From positions 124,001-188,000 of the forward strand of contig CBFHMJ010000010.1 in assembly GCA_965656875.1 (NCBI GenBank): 64,000 bases of DNA, in the 5' to 3' direction. The notes under the pieces were generated by a model, which was not told the DNA's origin, searched no databases, and saw nothing but the letters and a program-made list of their open reading frames with translations. The position numbers and the translations under genes were made by a program. This document shows positions 1 through 8,511 of this stretch, in pieces. This DNA is from CBFHMJ01 sp965656875. GTDB taxonomy: Bacteria > Pseudomonadota > Gammaproteobacteria > Enterobacterales > Alteromonadaceae. The stretch's first letter is position 1. Each line of letters begins with the position of its first letter.

Positions 1-453
1 ATCACCCCAACTACAAACAAAACTGGCATTTTCAGGATCATGGGCCACTGTTTCTAACACCTCTACTCTATAGTAGGTTCCTATATTAGGTTTTTTACCG
101 ATATCTTTTGCTTTACTCTCCAGATGATCTTTAACTTTTTCTTCTACTTTACTGCTGTGATCACTATTTGCCTTCGTGGAAATAGGATACAAGTTACTTG
201 GGACACCCTTTCCTCCAAGATCATGATTTAACAAATGGCCACGTATTGGTTTACTTTTCGCATATTTAATGCGCAAACGCTGCATCCAACTGGCATTAGG
301 TGACGATGTAGCAGAACCAACGACTGGATCACCGGGATGAAGTTTTGCCTCAACTTTTTTCCCTACCTGGTAATTATTTTTTTTATTAACGCCATCAATT
401 CGCTCATTGACAGTGACATAAGATACATCATGTTTTATCTGTGTCTTGAACAT
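1..453 (-). CDS. Partial toxin-like protein, possible non-specific nuclease fold (C-terminus outside window)
   Basis: An open frame starts at ATG 453 and runs off the left edge, giving about 151 N-terminal residues. I see no signal peptide. The middle holds RGHLLNHDLGGKG followed by NLYPISTKAN and a spaced His. This pattern (GHLLN, LGG, NLxPxTxxAN) is one I associate with endonuclease-like or polymorphic toxin domains, including cargo of contractile injection systems. The family call is by pattern only. The catalytic part and any immunity gene would lie left of the window. The stretch is visibly more AT-rich than the rest, which fits an accessory gene. Confidence 0.45.
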   Translation of the reverse strand, partial: MFKTQIKHDVSYVTVNERIDGVNKKNNYQVGKKVEAKLHPGDPVVGSATSSPNASWMQRLRIKYAKSKPIRGHLLNHDLGGKGVPSNLYPISTKANSDHSSKVEEKVKDHLESKAKDIGKKPNIGTYYRVEVLETVAHDPENASFVCSWGD

Positions 454-699
454 TACTTTTCCCTTTTATTGAATCTATAGTTGCTTTTCCGATAAAACGT
501 CAGTACTCGAAAATTTGGTCACAGGGTTTGTAATCAACGACACAACTACTGAACTACATCCTGTTTCATTTATAGCGTTTTTGTCGTTAAATTGTGAACT
601 GATTCTGGCTGATTAGATGATGATTTAATCAGCACGAACTACGGGAATGATTTAAAACAGAAGGCAGATTGGTGAGGTTGTTAGTTGGGGTAGAGATTA

Positions 700-1278
700 T
701 CATTCTATGTCAGGAGCATTAACATTTAGACTGACTCCATGAAACAAAAACTCCAACTGTTCATTTATATCGTCAACCTTTAATCCTCCTTCTTTGTTGC
801 AAGACATAGCGATAGAAAAACCATGAAGATAATCAACTAGTAAATTTAGGAATGCTGTTTTATTGCGATTTTCTAACTTCAGCGGTAAAACAATTAGATT
901 AAATCTATCAATGAAAACCTGGGCAGGACTATTTGAAGTCATTGACAGTAGAGTCTCAAGTAACCCTTCATATCTATGTAACAATAATAGATAGCTCTTC
1001 GACAACTCTTTTAGTTCTGATTCCCAGTTTAAAGAGCAATCTGGCTTATAAATCTCAGCAATGAGTGATTTTGCCATTTCCTCTAACAGAATATTTTTGT
1101 TTTTAAAGTAGTAATACAGAGCCATAGGATCTACTTTTAGCTCTTTTGATATTGCCCTTATACTTGGTACTTTTTGTTCCATCAACATCATACGCTTAGC
1201 AGTATTAATAATCATTCCTGCACTCAGACCGCTATTCTCTTTCGCTGGTCGACCTCTTTTGTTTTCCGTGTGTTTCAT
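700..1278 (-). CDS. TetR/AcrR-family transcriptional repressor
   Basis: 192 aa. A basic N-terminus is followed by a typical TetR helix-turn-helix at about residues 25-65 (VPSIRAISKELKV then ALYYYFKNK, the recognition helix ending in YYYF). The C-terminal half is all-helical and divergent, as usual for the ligand and dimer domain. The gene is divergent from a dihydrofolate-reductase-like enzyme. Two 17-bp palindromes lie in the shared intergenic region, so it very likely represses itself and that neighbour. The ligand is unknown. Base composition is AT-rich relative to the core genes. Confidence 0.85.
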   Translation of the reverse strand: MKHTENKRGRPAKENSGLSAGMIINTAKRMMLMEQKVPSIRAISKELKVDPMALYYYFKNKNILLEEMAKSLIAEIYKPDCSLNWESELKELSKSYLLLLHRYEGLLETLLSMTSNSPAQVFIDRFNLIVLPLKLENRNKTAFLNLLVDYLHGFSIAMSCNKEGGLKVDDINEQLEFLFHGVSLNVNAPDIE

Positions 1279-1298
1279 AAAACTTTTAGTTGATTTTT

Positions 1299-1343
1299 AT
1301 TCTACAGTGTAGAATTATACTAAAATATTCTACACTGTAGAAT
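1299..1343. promoter_or_regulatory. Paired TetR operators between the divergent genes
   Basis: ATTCTACAGTGTAGAAT (1299-1315) and ATTCTACACTGTAGAAT (1327-1343) are exact reverse complements of each other. Each is a perfect palindrome except for its central base, and their centres are 28 bp apart. They sit between the TetR start (1278) and the enzyme start (1371), where both promoters must lie. Two near-perfect dyads of this size are the expected binding sites of the adjacent TetR regulator. Confidence 0.85.
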
Positions 1344-1370
1344 AAAGACAAAATAAACACAGAGGTATTC

Positions 1371-1907
1371 ATGTCTAACATTGTATTTATAGCTACCAGC
1401 CTTGACGGTTATATTGCGGGAAAGAACAACGAAATTGACTGGTTAGAAATTATTCCCAATCCAGAAAAAATTGATATGGGTTATCAAGCTCATTTAGATA
1501 ATACCGACGCTATCGTCATGGGACGGAATACTATGGAGTTGGTCGCAAACATGGATATAGAATGGCCCTACAGTAAACCCGTTTTTGTACTAACTAAGTC
1601 ATTAAAAGAATTGCCTGATAAAGTTCGAGATAAAGCATTCTTAATCGAAGGAGACATACAAAGTATTAATGAAGAACTGTCAAAAAAAGGCTATCAGAAT
1701 TTGTACATAGACGGTGGATTAACGATACAGAGTTTTCTAAAAGAAGACTTAATTGATGAAATCATAATAACAACAATTCCAATTTTACTTGGCGGTGGAA
1801 TACCGTTGTTCGGTGTTATGGAAAGCACTTTAGAGTTCAGGTGTACAAACTCTGAGAGATTCGCAAATGGTATCTGCCAAAATCGCTATCAACGATTTAG
1901 AGGGTAA
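1371..1907 (+). CDS. Dihydrofolate-reductase-family protein (RibD C-terminal type)
   Basis: 178 aa. It begins MSNIVFIATSLDGYIAG, the usual opening of RibD_C/DHFR-like proteins. It also has DAIVMGRNTM at about residue 45, KPVFVLTKS at about 72, YIDGGLTIQSFL at about 113-125 and IPILLGGGIPLF at about 136-147, which are the NADPH-binding landmarks of the family. This is not FolA itself; such stand-alone proteins are usually uncharacterised reductases. The length is normal. It is controlled by the divergent TetR gene through the 1299-1343 operators (inference from layout). The gene is AT-rich compared with the rest of the window. Confidence 0.85.
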   Translation: MSNIVFIATSLDGYIAGKNNEIDWLEIIPNPEKIDMGYQAHLDNTDAIVMGRNTMELVANMDIEWPYSKPVFVLTKSLKELPDKVRDKAFLIEGDIQSINEELSKKGYQNLYIDGGLTIQSFLKEDLIDEIIITTIPILLGGGIPLFGVMESTLEFRCTNSERFANGICQNRYQRFRG

Positions 1908-1956
1908 CTTCCAGCATATGTGCCTTATAAGTTTCTTTATTTGGCACGTAATAACC

Positions 1957-2514
1957 TCACCCCATATCCATCACACTCCCCATGCCTTCGACATTTTCAG
2001 AGACATTTTTAAGGGGCTGTCCGCCATTTTCCAATACGATCCGTTCTCCGGCTTTTTCGTATTCGGCGGCGAGTTCTTTATTGAGCTGTTCGAGGGTCTG
2101 GACTTCAGATTCGGTTAAGTCGCCCTTGGCCATGAGTTCATCGATCTTTTTCTGGATTTCTTCGAGTTTTTCTTTGTCTACTCGAGACATGCGATCAACG
2201 ACCTGTTGATTGAGTTCAGAAAATGTCGGGCTTGGTGTGCTGTCTTCTTTTGCCGCTTGTTCAGCGGCTTTTTGTTGTTGATCGAGTTGTTGTTCTGTCA
2301 CCAACCCGGCTGCAAGGCGGTAACCATTTGCCGACTGATCGGCAGGTTCTGTTGTGGCCTGAGCTTGTTGTTGTGCCTGTGGGCTAATGGAAACTTTATC
2401 ATCCTGTAGTGTTTGCGGTGCAATCGGTGAATCGGTGTCAGTCTGATTAACCGGGCGTTGCGGGCTGATAGCCGCTGACTGACTGTAATGCACTGGTGAG
2501 TATGGCGTGATCAT
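1957..2514 (-). CDS. Hypothetical Gln/Ala-rich coiled-coil protein
   Basis: 185 aa. The N-terminal ~60 residues are low-complexity and rich in Gln, Pro, Ser and Ala (for example DDKVSISPQAQQQAQ). The middle (about 95-155) is a charged helical stretch, likely a coiled coil (DKEKLEEIQKKIDELMAKG). The tail is short and Gly/Met-rich. The N-terminus resembles that of SprA-related putative metalloproteases, but I see no HExxH-type motif, so no function is assigned. It converges with the DHFR-family gene across a 49-bp gap. No signal peptide. Confidence 0.7.
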   Translation of the reverse strand: MITPYSPVHYSQSAAISPQRPVNQTDTDSPIAPQTLQDDKVSISPQAQQQAQATTEPADQSANGYRLAAGLVTEQQLDQQQKAAEQAAKEDSTPSPTFSELNQQVVDRMSRVDKEKLEEIQKKIDELMAKGDLTESEVQTLEQLNKELAAEYEKAGERIVLENGGQPLKNVSENVEGMGSVMDMG

Positions 2515-2634
2515 AAGTTGCCCTGCCCTGAACGATTAATAATTAACACATTCTGGTAAAGGCAACTTACAGGCCAGTTTGTTATCAGCGTTGTTTAATT
2601 CGGCTAGTGTGATGCGTGATTAATCGTTGTCCAA

Positions 2635-3246
2635 TCAATCATTCTTCCACAATGTCAAAAACGCAGTGACTGCGTCATCAATAATTCGGATGGCAGTTGC
2701 ATCGTCCGGATGAGCACGATTATGAAACAGTTGTGGCCAGAAGGCATTGGCTTTAATCAGGGCCATAAATTGATTGGCGGCGTAGTCCACATCCACGGGT
2801 TTTAACTGGCCGTGGTCAATAGCATCTTTGATCCATTGTTGCAGACTGTCTGTTTGCTGGTTCATCTGCTGATTGATTTGTTCGAACAATTTTGGTGAGC
2901 CTAATAATTCCGCCATCATCATGCGTACCAAGGGAATAAACCGGGCGGATGCTAACAAGGTGAGTTCTTGTCGGGCGACAATCTTGAGTTGTTGCTCCAG
3001 TGACATTTCAGGATCATAACTGAATTGCAATGACTGTGACTTTTGTTGCTGCAATTGCTCGACAATGGCACCGAACAGTATTTCTTTGCTGGCAAAGTGA
3101 TTATAAACGGTCCGTTTTGACACCTCTGCACGAGCAGCTATGCCATCCATATTTGCGGTTTTAAAACCTTTCTCTAAAAACTCATCAATTGCTGCACTTA
3201 AAATTGCAGCACGCTTTTTCATAGTAAGCGTTTGTTTTTCTGTCAT
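2635..3246 (-). CDS. TetR/AcrR-family transcriptional repressor (AefR-like)
   Basis: 203 aa. The N-terminal helix-turn-helix is clear at about residues 10-55 (RAAILSAAIDEFLEKGFK, then EVSKRTVYNHFASKE). The C-terminal helical domain, with LTLLASARFIPLVRMMMAE, resembles the C-terminal domain of AefR-like members. It is divergent from a metallo-beta-lactamase-fold lipoprotein, and the intergenic dyad at 3330-3349 is a probable operator. The ligand is unknown. Confidence 0.88.
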   Translation of the reverse strand: MTEKQTLTMKKRAAILSAAIDEFLEKGFKTANMDGIAARAEVSKRTVYNHFASKEILFGAIVEQLQQQKSQSLQFSYDPEMSLEQQLKIVARQELTLLASARFIPLVRMMMAELLGSPKLFEQINQQMNQQTDSLQQWIKDAIDHGQLKPVDVDYAANQFMALIKANAFWPQLFHNRAHPDDATAIRIIDDAVTAFLTLWKND

Positions 3247-3329
3247 TGTTTTGCCGGGTCCAGATATCTTCTTAAATTATTTTACACTTAAGAGTTTACT
3301 TTCTATAAATCCAGTTTAGACTGATACGA

Positions 3330-3349
3330 AAACTTACACTAGTAAGTTT
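3330..3349. promoter_or_regulatory. Probable TetR operator upstream of MBL lipoprotein gene
   Basis: AAACTTACACTAGTAAGTTT is a 20-bp dyad with 8-bp perfect arms around ACTA. A weaker related sequence (TTTACACTTAAGAGTTTAC) lies at about 3281-3300. Both sit between the TetR start (3246) and the lipoprotein start (3391). Layout and symmetry support regulation by the adjacent TetR protein. Confidence 0.65.
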
Positions 3350-3390
3350 ACTTAAATTACTTGGTTTTCTTTACTACAGGCACTTTCTCG

Positions 3391-4548
3391 ATGAAAAAAT
3401 GGCTTTTAACGGCTGCCATTTCAGGAGCGTTAATCATGACTATCAATGCAGGTTGTTCATCTACCCCACAAAACAAGCAGGTGACACAAAGCCCACAGTA
3501 CGACAGTACAAACGGCACCTTTCGCAATTCTGTTACTACAGCGCTTAGCGATTCTTCATCATTCTTTTCTATGTTGAAACGCTATTTTACCGAGAAAAAA
3601 ATAAATTCCATCCCTGATGGTGAGATTCCTGTTCATCCATTAACTCGCCAGCAGTTAGATCAGGCGTTAACCGCTGAGACAGCGGTATACCGTTTGGGCC
3701 ATTCCAGCTTATTGTTAACGTTGAATAAAAAATACTGGCTGATTGACCCTGTATTCAGTGACAGAGCATCCCCCTTTTCTTTCGCGGGTCCAAAACGTTT
3801 CCATCCAACACCTATTGATCTGGCTGCGTTACCAGACATCGAAGGTGTGATTATTTCACACGACCATTACGACCATCTTGATAAAAACACGGTAAAAGTG
3901 CTGGCTGATTCCGTTAACCACTTTCTGGTTCCACTGGGTGTTGGCCGTCATTTATCAGACTGGGGCATTGAACCACATAAAGTGAAGGAATTGGACTGGT
4001 GGGAAGGCGTTTCCATTAATGATGTGACCTTCACAGCCACGCCCGCACGACATTTTTCGGGCCGTAGTCTGACAGACAGAAACTCGACGTTGTGGGCATC
4101 CTGGGCAATTGAAGCAAGCGACATGAAGATCTTTTACAGTGGTGACACGGGTTATTTTGATGGCTTCAAGGCTATTGGCAAAAAGTTCGGCGGGTTTGAT
4201 TTAGCCATCATGGAAAATGGCGCATATGACCGGGACTGGTCACAAATTCATATGCAACCAGACGAAACCATGCTGGCTTTTCTTGATTTGCAGGCTGAGG
4301 CGATGCTGCCTGTTCATAACAGCACGTTCGATTTAGCTTTTCATCCGTGGATTGAACCGTTAGAACGGATCACCGCACTGGCTAAAGAACAGAATGCTTT
4401 GCTAGTAACTCCCGAAATTGGCCAGCGCTTAACCCGAGATAATTTGAGTGATCATCAAAGCCGTTGGTGGCGCTCAGTGTCCAGTGAGGCATTGGCACTA
4501 ACCAATAAACCGCTGCTGCCTTCTGACGTTGTGGACAGTCAGGGGTAA
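3391..4548 (+). CDS. MBL-fold metallohydrolase, putative lipoprotein (NAPE-PLD/UlaG-like)
   Basis: 385 aa from ATG 3391; an upstream in-frame TTG at 3361 is less likely because the signal peptide starts at 3391. MKKWLLTAAISGALIMTINAGC is a hydrophobic signal ending in a rather imperfect lipobox (NAGC) with Ser after the Cys, which would favour the outer membrane. The zinc motif HDHYDHLD follows at about residue 158. Further metal ligands are in ATPARHFSGR, YSGDTGYFDGF and LPVHNSTFDLAFHPW. This set is typical of the NAPE-PLD/UlaG branch. The substrate is unknown. Probably repressed by the divergent TetR gene. Confidence 0.82.
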   Translation: MKKWLLTAAISGALIMTINAGCSSTPQNKQVTQSPQYDSTNGTFRNSVTTALSDSSSFFSMLKRYFTEKKINSIPDGEIPVHPLTRQQLDQALTAETAVYRLGHSSLLLTLNKKYWLIDPVFSDRASPFSFAGPKRFHPTPIDLAALPDIEGVIISHDHYDHLDKNTVKVLADSVNHFLVPLGVGRHLSDWGIEPHKVKELDWWEGVSINDVTFTATPARHFSGRSLTDRNSTLWASWAIEASDMKIFYSGDTGYFDGFKAIGKKFGGFDLAIMENGAYDRDWSQIHMQPDETMLAFLDLQAEAMLPVHNSTFDLAFHPWIEPLERITALAKEQNALLVTPEIGQRLTRDNLSDHQSRWWRSVSSEALALTNKPLLPSDVVDSQG

Positions 4549-4627
4549 TTTTACCCGGCATTGTGGTGAATCATGGGAATTGTCCGGGACTGCAATCCCC
4601 GGACCATAAACAGGAATTATTCCTGCG

Positions 4628-4750
4628 TTATTGGCAAAAAATGGGGATAGTTGCGTTGTTTTTGAAGCAGATCAAACTGTCGTTCCGAATCTGTTGTGCG
4701 GCAACTTCATTCGAAATAACATGCAGTTGTGCTTTAGCGACAAAGCTCAT
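4628..4750 (-). CDS. Possible 40-aa small protein
   Basis: ATG 4750 is preceded by a good Shine-Dalgarno (GAGGACTAA then ATG). It opens a 40-residue frame starting MSFVAKAQLHVISNEVA and ending in FCQ. No homologue is recognised and no membrane segment is obvious. The only supports are the ribosome site and the free intergenic position, so this is tentative. Confidence 0.3.
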   Translation of the reverse strand: MSFVAKAQLHVISNEVAAQQIRNDSLICFKNNATIPIFCQ

Positions 4751-4791
4751 TTAGTCCTCATTCGTTACATACGCCTTATGTACTTTTCGAT

Positions 4792-4825
4792 AAGTCAGCA
4801 TTGAATTTCATGCTGACTTTTTTTC
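4792..4825 (+). terminator. Rho-independent terminator
   Basis: AAGTCAGCAT (4792-4801) pairs with ATGCTGACTT (4810-4819), followed by a run of T. The T run is on the plus strand, so it ends transcripts coming from the MBL gene. Confidence 0.8.
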
Positions 4826-4854
4826 GTTCTGATTTTAGTGATACACATACTAAT

Positions 4855-4877
4855 AAAAAAGGAGAGCATCGCTCTCC
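4855..4877 (-). terminator. Rho-independent terminator of the ABC/GldG operon
   Basis: GGAGAGC-ATC-GCTCTCC (4861-4877) is followed on the minus strand by T6 (4860-4855). It lies about 30 bp after the stop of the DUF4340 gene, the last gene of the four-gene minus-strand operon. Confidence 0.85.
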
Positions 4878-4908
4878 CTTCATGATTCATAATCAGGCTA
4901 TTCACTAC

Positions 4909-5919
4909 CTATCGCTTTTTCTGGCCTTTCAGTGGTGCCAGATATTCTTCAACCTTCTTCACGAGATGGTCATAACGATAAGAACTGATTTCATAATACC
5001 AGGTGTCCCAAAGCGGGATTTTACCTGCCAGTACACTTTCCTGATCGTGTACAGTGACCGGTACCATGTTGACGTAGTATTTGTCGTCCAGTCTGGATAG
5101 TTCAATCGTTAACTTTTCACCATTAAAGAAGTCCACGAAAATCTTGTGTTCAACTTGTGGCGTGGCACTGATTTTTGCTTTACGAATAACATCAGTCATG
5201 GCGAGTTCAGCATAATTTTGTGCCTGAACATTGGTGACAGATGGATATTCCAGTTTACGACCTTCCGGGATCATATCCAGCGTGAAGTCATCTTCAGCAC
5301 TTGCTCTTTTCAGAGTGTGTTTACGATCGCCTTCAAATGAAATGGCTTTTATGTCTTCTTTTTTAAACTCAACAAAAAAGCGTTGCAACCAGTCTTGCGG
5401 CTTTTTCGGCAGCGTAACCACTCTGTCGATAAGCCAGGTTTCATTTGAATCAGCCAGTCGAGCATAACTGTGTTTACGGTTATTGGTCGCTTTACCCAGA
5501 ATTACCGCAAACCGTTTACCTTGCACGCCAATTTCAATCTGAGTTGCTTCACTGTCTGCAACAGAAACATCACGTAAACCCAGCTTGTCGAAACGGTCTG
5601 GATTACTGGTTTTCTTCTCCAGTCGCTTAGCGCCTTTAATCGCTGTCACCAGTTCACTAAGCGGCTCAGCATTGGCAGGATAACCATCAAGATTAACCAT
5701 TTGCCAGTCGCCATTTTCTTTCTTTGCTTCAATCAACACGGTGTTACCACCAGTGGTAAGCTTGACGTAATCAGCGTCATGAGCCACTTGCTGAAGCCCG
5801 GGAACAACAACTGTAAACTCCCGGGATTCATCGCCGAATCGCTCTGTGTTCAGCCAGGTACCAAGCACAATCGCAATTACGGCTATGACTAACGTAATAC
5901 CTAACGATTTGGAATTCAC
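4909..5919 (-). CDS. DUF4340 domain protein, membrane-anchored
   Basis: 336 aa. A single N-terminal membrane segment (about residues 8-24, ITLVIAVIAIVLGTWL) is followed by an extracytoplasmic beta-rich region of the DUF4340 type, with repeated modules around WQMVNLDGYPAN and KRFAVILGKATNNRK. It is the last gene of an operon with a GldG-like protein, an ABC permease and an ABC ATPase, a combination widely seen in marine gammaproteobacteria. The role is unknown; context suggests part of the same export or envelope machine. No catalytic motif seen. Confidence 0.8.
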   Translation of the reverse strand: MNSKSLGITLVIAVIAIVLGTWLNTERFGDESREFTVVVPGLQQVAHDADYVKLTTGGNTVLIEAKKENGDWQMVNLDGYPANAEPLSELVTAIKGAKRLEKKTSNPDRFDKLGLRDVSVADSEATQIEIGVQGKRFAVILGKATNNRKHSYARLADSNETWLIDRVVTLPKKPQDWLQRFFVEFKKEDIKAISFEGDRKHTLKRASAEDDFTLDMIPEGRKLEYPSVTNVQAQNYAELAMTDVIRKAKISATPQVEHKIFVDFFNGEKLTIELSRLDDKYYVNMVPVTVHDQESVLAGKIPLWDTWYYEISSYRYDHLVKKVEEYLAPLKGQKKR

Positions 5920-5931
5920 GGTAACAACTCC

Positions 5932-7767
5932 TTAGATAATTTGTTTACGACGATAAATACGAGCAATAAAGACCAGAATCAGTGTTAGCAGGATTGGCGT
6001 TAATGCAATATTAATAAACTTCAGTACGCTGCCAAGTGATTCAATATCTTTGCTTAACTGATGTTGTACTTCACGAAGCTGCTTACGAATTGCAACACGT
6101 TCACTCATAAAGTTTTCAACCAGCTTTTCCTGTTCAGGTGATAACACAAGGTTTGCCCCAGTACCGGCTGAACCTTGTAATTCCTTAAGTTTCTTTTCAG
6201 TTTGCTCCAGACGGGCTTTCAATTCCTGTTCTTTATCACGGAATTTTGCTTCCGCCTGAACAGTCAGGTCACGCACCACGTCAAACGGACGGGTGTACTG
6301 ACCACGACCGCGAATATCGACAAGTTCAGAACTACCACCTAAGTTTTCAATCGCATTAGTTACCAGGTCGCCGTTATCAGCAAATGGTTGCACCATTACA
6401 TTGCCATAGAAGCTTTGCTGGTTAATCCAAAAACGGTCAACAAACATGTCGCTGTCGGTGACAACTATCAGTTGCAGATCATCTGTTTCAGTTTTATGTG
6501 CCGCAGCATCCATACCTTCAATAGCTTCTTCATACGCTGAAAATGCTTTACCGGTAACACGCGCACCCAGCACCAGGCTTTCGCCTTTATCAACAAATAA
6601 CTTAGCCAGTTCTGTCGGTTGACGAGACTTAGACAGGTAATCCGATGTACTGACCAGGCTGGCATGTGGCGAACTGTAGAGAATTGGCATAAAGCGCGTT
6701 GTTGCATTGGTGGTCGGTTGGATCGCACCCATCGACGCCGTATTGATTGATTCAAATCCGGCTGTGACTACATCGTCCAGATCAATGTTTTCACGCGTGA
6801 GACCAATGTAGCCCATGTGTCGGCCTACTCCGCCCTCTGGCAAGCGTACATCGATGCCATTTTGTGCATCGAGTACAACCTGGCTCGGGTCGAAAGCAAC
6901 GCCCCAGGTGCTCAGTAATTTGTTTAATTCTGAGCTACTGACACGAACACCACCACCCATCGAACGCATCGCTGATTCCGCAAACGGATCAACAAATGCC
7001 ACAACTTTACCGCCGTTTAATGCGTATTGATCAACTGCATAGTAAAGCTCTTCGGTCATGCTTTTCGGGTGAAGTAGCAAAAGAACGTCAGTTTCTGCCG
7101 GGAATTCTCGTTCAGATGGTAGAACCTTCGTGACTTCATAAAGTTGATTTAACTGTTGAAATAACGCCCACGGCGGATCAACCCGGCCTTGCATGCTGTT
7201 GTAGCCACCTTCCATTTGTAACGAAGTAATCATGGTTACTCTGATTGGCTTAGGGTTGGCTAACTGGTAAATCATACGAGAGATATCGTATTCAAGGATG
7301 GCTTCTTGCTGTGGGTCAAAAAATGGAATGATGCGAGTGTCATCAACTGAATTACTGCCCGCAAGACCGAAGTAAACGGTATCACCCATCATGCCAACAC
7401 TGGCGGCTGTCAGGCCTAATTCGGTTGCACGATCTTCTTCTTCTGAAAAAGACTCAGGGTTGATAACGGTCAGATTTATCATGCCATTACCTGCTCTTTC
7501 ATACTCTTCCAGAATACTCTGAACGCGTGCAGCATAGTTTCTTAACTGCGGAATACCTTCTGAATTTTTGTTGGAAAAGAAGAAATACAGATTAACGGGT
7601 TCGTCTATTTTGCTCAGCAATTGGCGTGTGCCGTCAGAAATTGAATAGACATTATTTTCTGTCAGATCGACTCTGACATTGTCAAACATTACGTTGTTCA
7701 CCAGAACAGCACCCAGGAACAACAGTACTATCGCAGCTAAACCTAGAGGGTTTGAAACGCGGTTCAT
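5932..7767 (-). CDS. GldG-family ABC-type transport-associated protein
   Basis: 611 aa. An N-terminal membrane helix (about residues 8-28) is followed by a large extracytoplasmic GldG-type region (DLTENNVYSISDGTRQLL at about 35, with the cell-surface substrate-binding-like fold after it). A coiled coil at about 515-565 (KFRDKEQELKARLEQTEKK) precedes a C-terminal helix (NIALTPILLTLILVFIARIY) and a basic end. In Bacteroidetes GldG works with GldA and GldF in gliding/ABC export; in proteobacteria the function is undefined. The gene follows the permease by 9 bp, so it is co-transcribed. Confidence 0.85.
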   Translation of the reverse strand: MNRVSNPLGLAAIVLLFLGAVLVNNVMFDNVRVDLTENNVYSISDGTRQLLSKIDEPVNLYFFFSNKNSEGIPQLRNYAARVQSILEEYERAGNGMINLTVINPESFSEEEDRATELGLTAASVGMMGDTVYFGLAGSNSVDDTRIIPFFDPQQEAILEYDISRMIYQLANPKPIRVTMITSLQMEGGYNSMQGRVDPPWALFQQLNQLYEVTKVLPSEREFPAETDVLLLLHPKSMTEELYYAVDQYALNGGKVVAFVDPFAESAMRSMGGGVRVSSSELNKLLSTWGVAFDPSQVVLDAQNGIDVRLPEGGVGRHMGYIGLTRENIDLDDVVTAGFESINTASMGAIQPTTNATTRFMPILYSSPHASLVSTSDYLSKSRQPTELAKLFVDKGESLVLGARVTGKAFSAYEEAIEGMDAAAHKTETDDLQLIVVTDSDMFVDRFWINQQSFYGNVMVQPFADNGDLVTNAIENLGGSSELVDIRGRGQYTRPFDVVRDLTVQAEAKFRDKEQELKARLEQTEKKLKELQGSAGTGANLVLSPEQEKLVENFMSERVAIRKQLREVQHQLSKDIESLGSVLKFINIALTPILLTLILVFIARIYRRKQII

Positions 7768-7776
7768 TATGCTCTC

Positions 7777-8511
7777 CTATTGTGCTTTATTTTTTTCGAT
7801 GATAACCAGACCGGCATATAACCAACTGGCAATAACGATAACAAAGTAACCGACATCACGAAGTGAAATGACACCTTTAGCCATCGCATCGTAATGCTCA
7901 ATGAAACTGAGTGAAGCAATCATGTCTGTAATGATGGGTGAGCCCATACCTTTAAAGACATCAAGAACCATTTCAGTTCCGGTTAACACAAACAGGAAAC
8001 AGACAACAACAGCCAGAATGAAGGCGACGACCTGACTTTTCGTCAAGGCTGACATACAGATTCCAACTGACAAGAACCCTCCCGCCATTAACCAGCTACC
8101 AAGATACGCAGCCAGAATGACGCCGTTATCCGGATTACCCAGATAATTAACGGTTAACCACATCGGGAAGGTCAGTAACAGTGACAAGCCAAGAATTGCC
8201 CAGGTTGCCAGAAACTTAGCAACCATTGCTTGCATGGTTGTAACCGGCAACGTCATCAATAATTCAATGGTGCCGCTTTTGCGTTCTTCTGACCAGGACC
8301 TCATCGCCATAGCAGGCACAAGGAACAGGTAAAGCCAGGGGTGGAAATTAAAGAAAGGTAATAAATCTGCCTGACCACGTTCGTAAAAACCACCGAAATA
8401 GAAGGTGAATGCGCCGCTCATGATCAGAAATATAACGATAAATACGTAAGCTACCGGTGTCGCGAAGAATGAAGAAAATTCTCGCTTAAACAGAATTTTA
8501 ATCATATCCAT
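7777..8511 (-). CDS. ABC-2 type permease (GldF-like)
   Basis: 244 aa with about six membrane helices. It opens with the family pattern KREFSSFFATPVAYVFIVIF and has MRSWSEERKSGTIELLMTLPV at about residues 67-87, the coupling region conserved in ABC-2 permeases and GldF. Its start overlaps the ATPase stop by one base, so it is translationally coupled. Together with the ATPase it should form the membrane transporter of the operon; the substrate is unknown. Confidence 0.88.
   Translation of the reverse strand: MDMIKILFKREFSSFFATPVAYVFIVIFLIMSGAFTFYFGGFYERGQADLLPFFNFHPWLYLFLVPAMAMRSWSEERKSGTIELLMTLPVTTMQAMVAKFLATWAILGLSLLLTFPMWLTVNYLGNPDNGVILAAYLGSWLMAGGFLSVGICMSALTKSQVVAFILAVVVCFLFVLTGTEMVLDVFKGMGSPIITDMIASLSFIEHYDAMAKGVISLRDVGYFVIVIASWLYAGLVIIEKNKAQ

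Larger units (their letters stand above)
4549..4908. other. Intergenic region with hairpins, between convergent units
   Basis: Besides the possible small ORF and two terminators listed separately, this stretch holds two perfect hairpins on the plus strand just after the MBL gene: GTCCGGG/CCCGGAC (4582-4604) and CAGGAA-TTA-TTCCTG (4611-4625). Neither is followed by a T tract, so they are more likely mRNA 3'-end structures than terminators. Confidence 0.5.

Noticed and set aside
4563..4754. 63-codon plus-strand frame after the MBL gene
   Set aside because: Runs through two hairpins and opposite the better-supported small minus-strand frame; no ribosome site.
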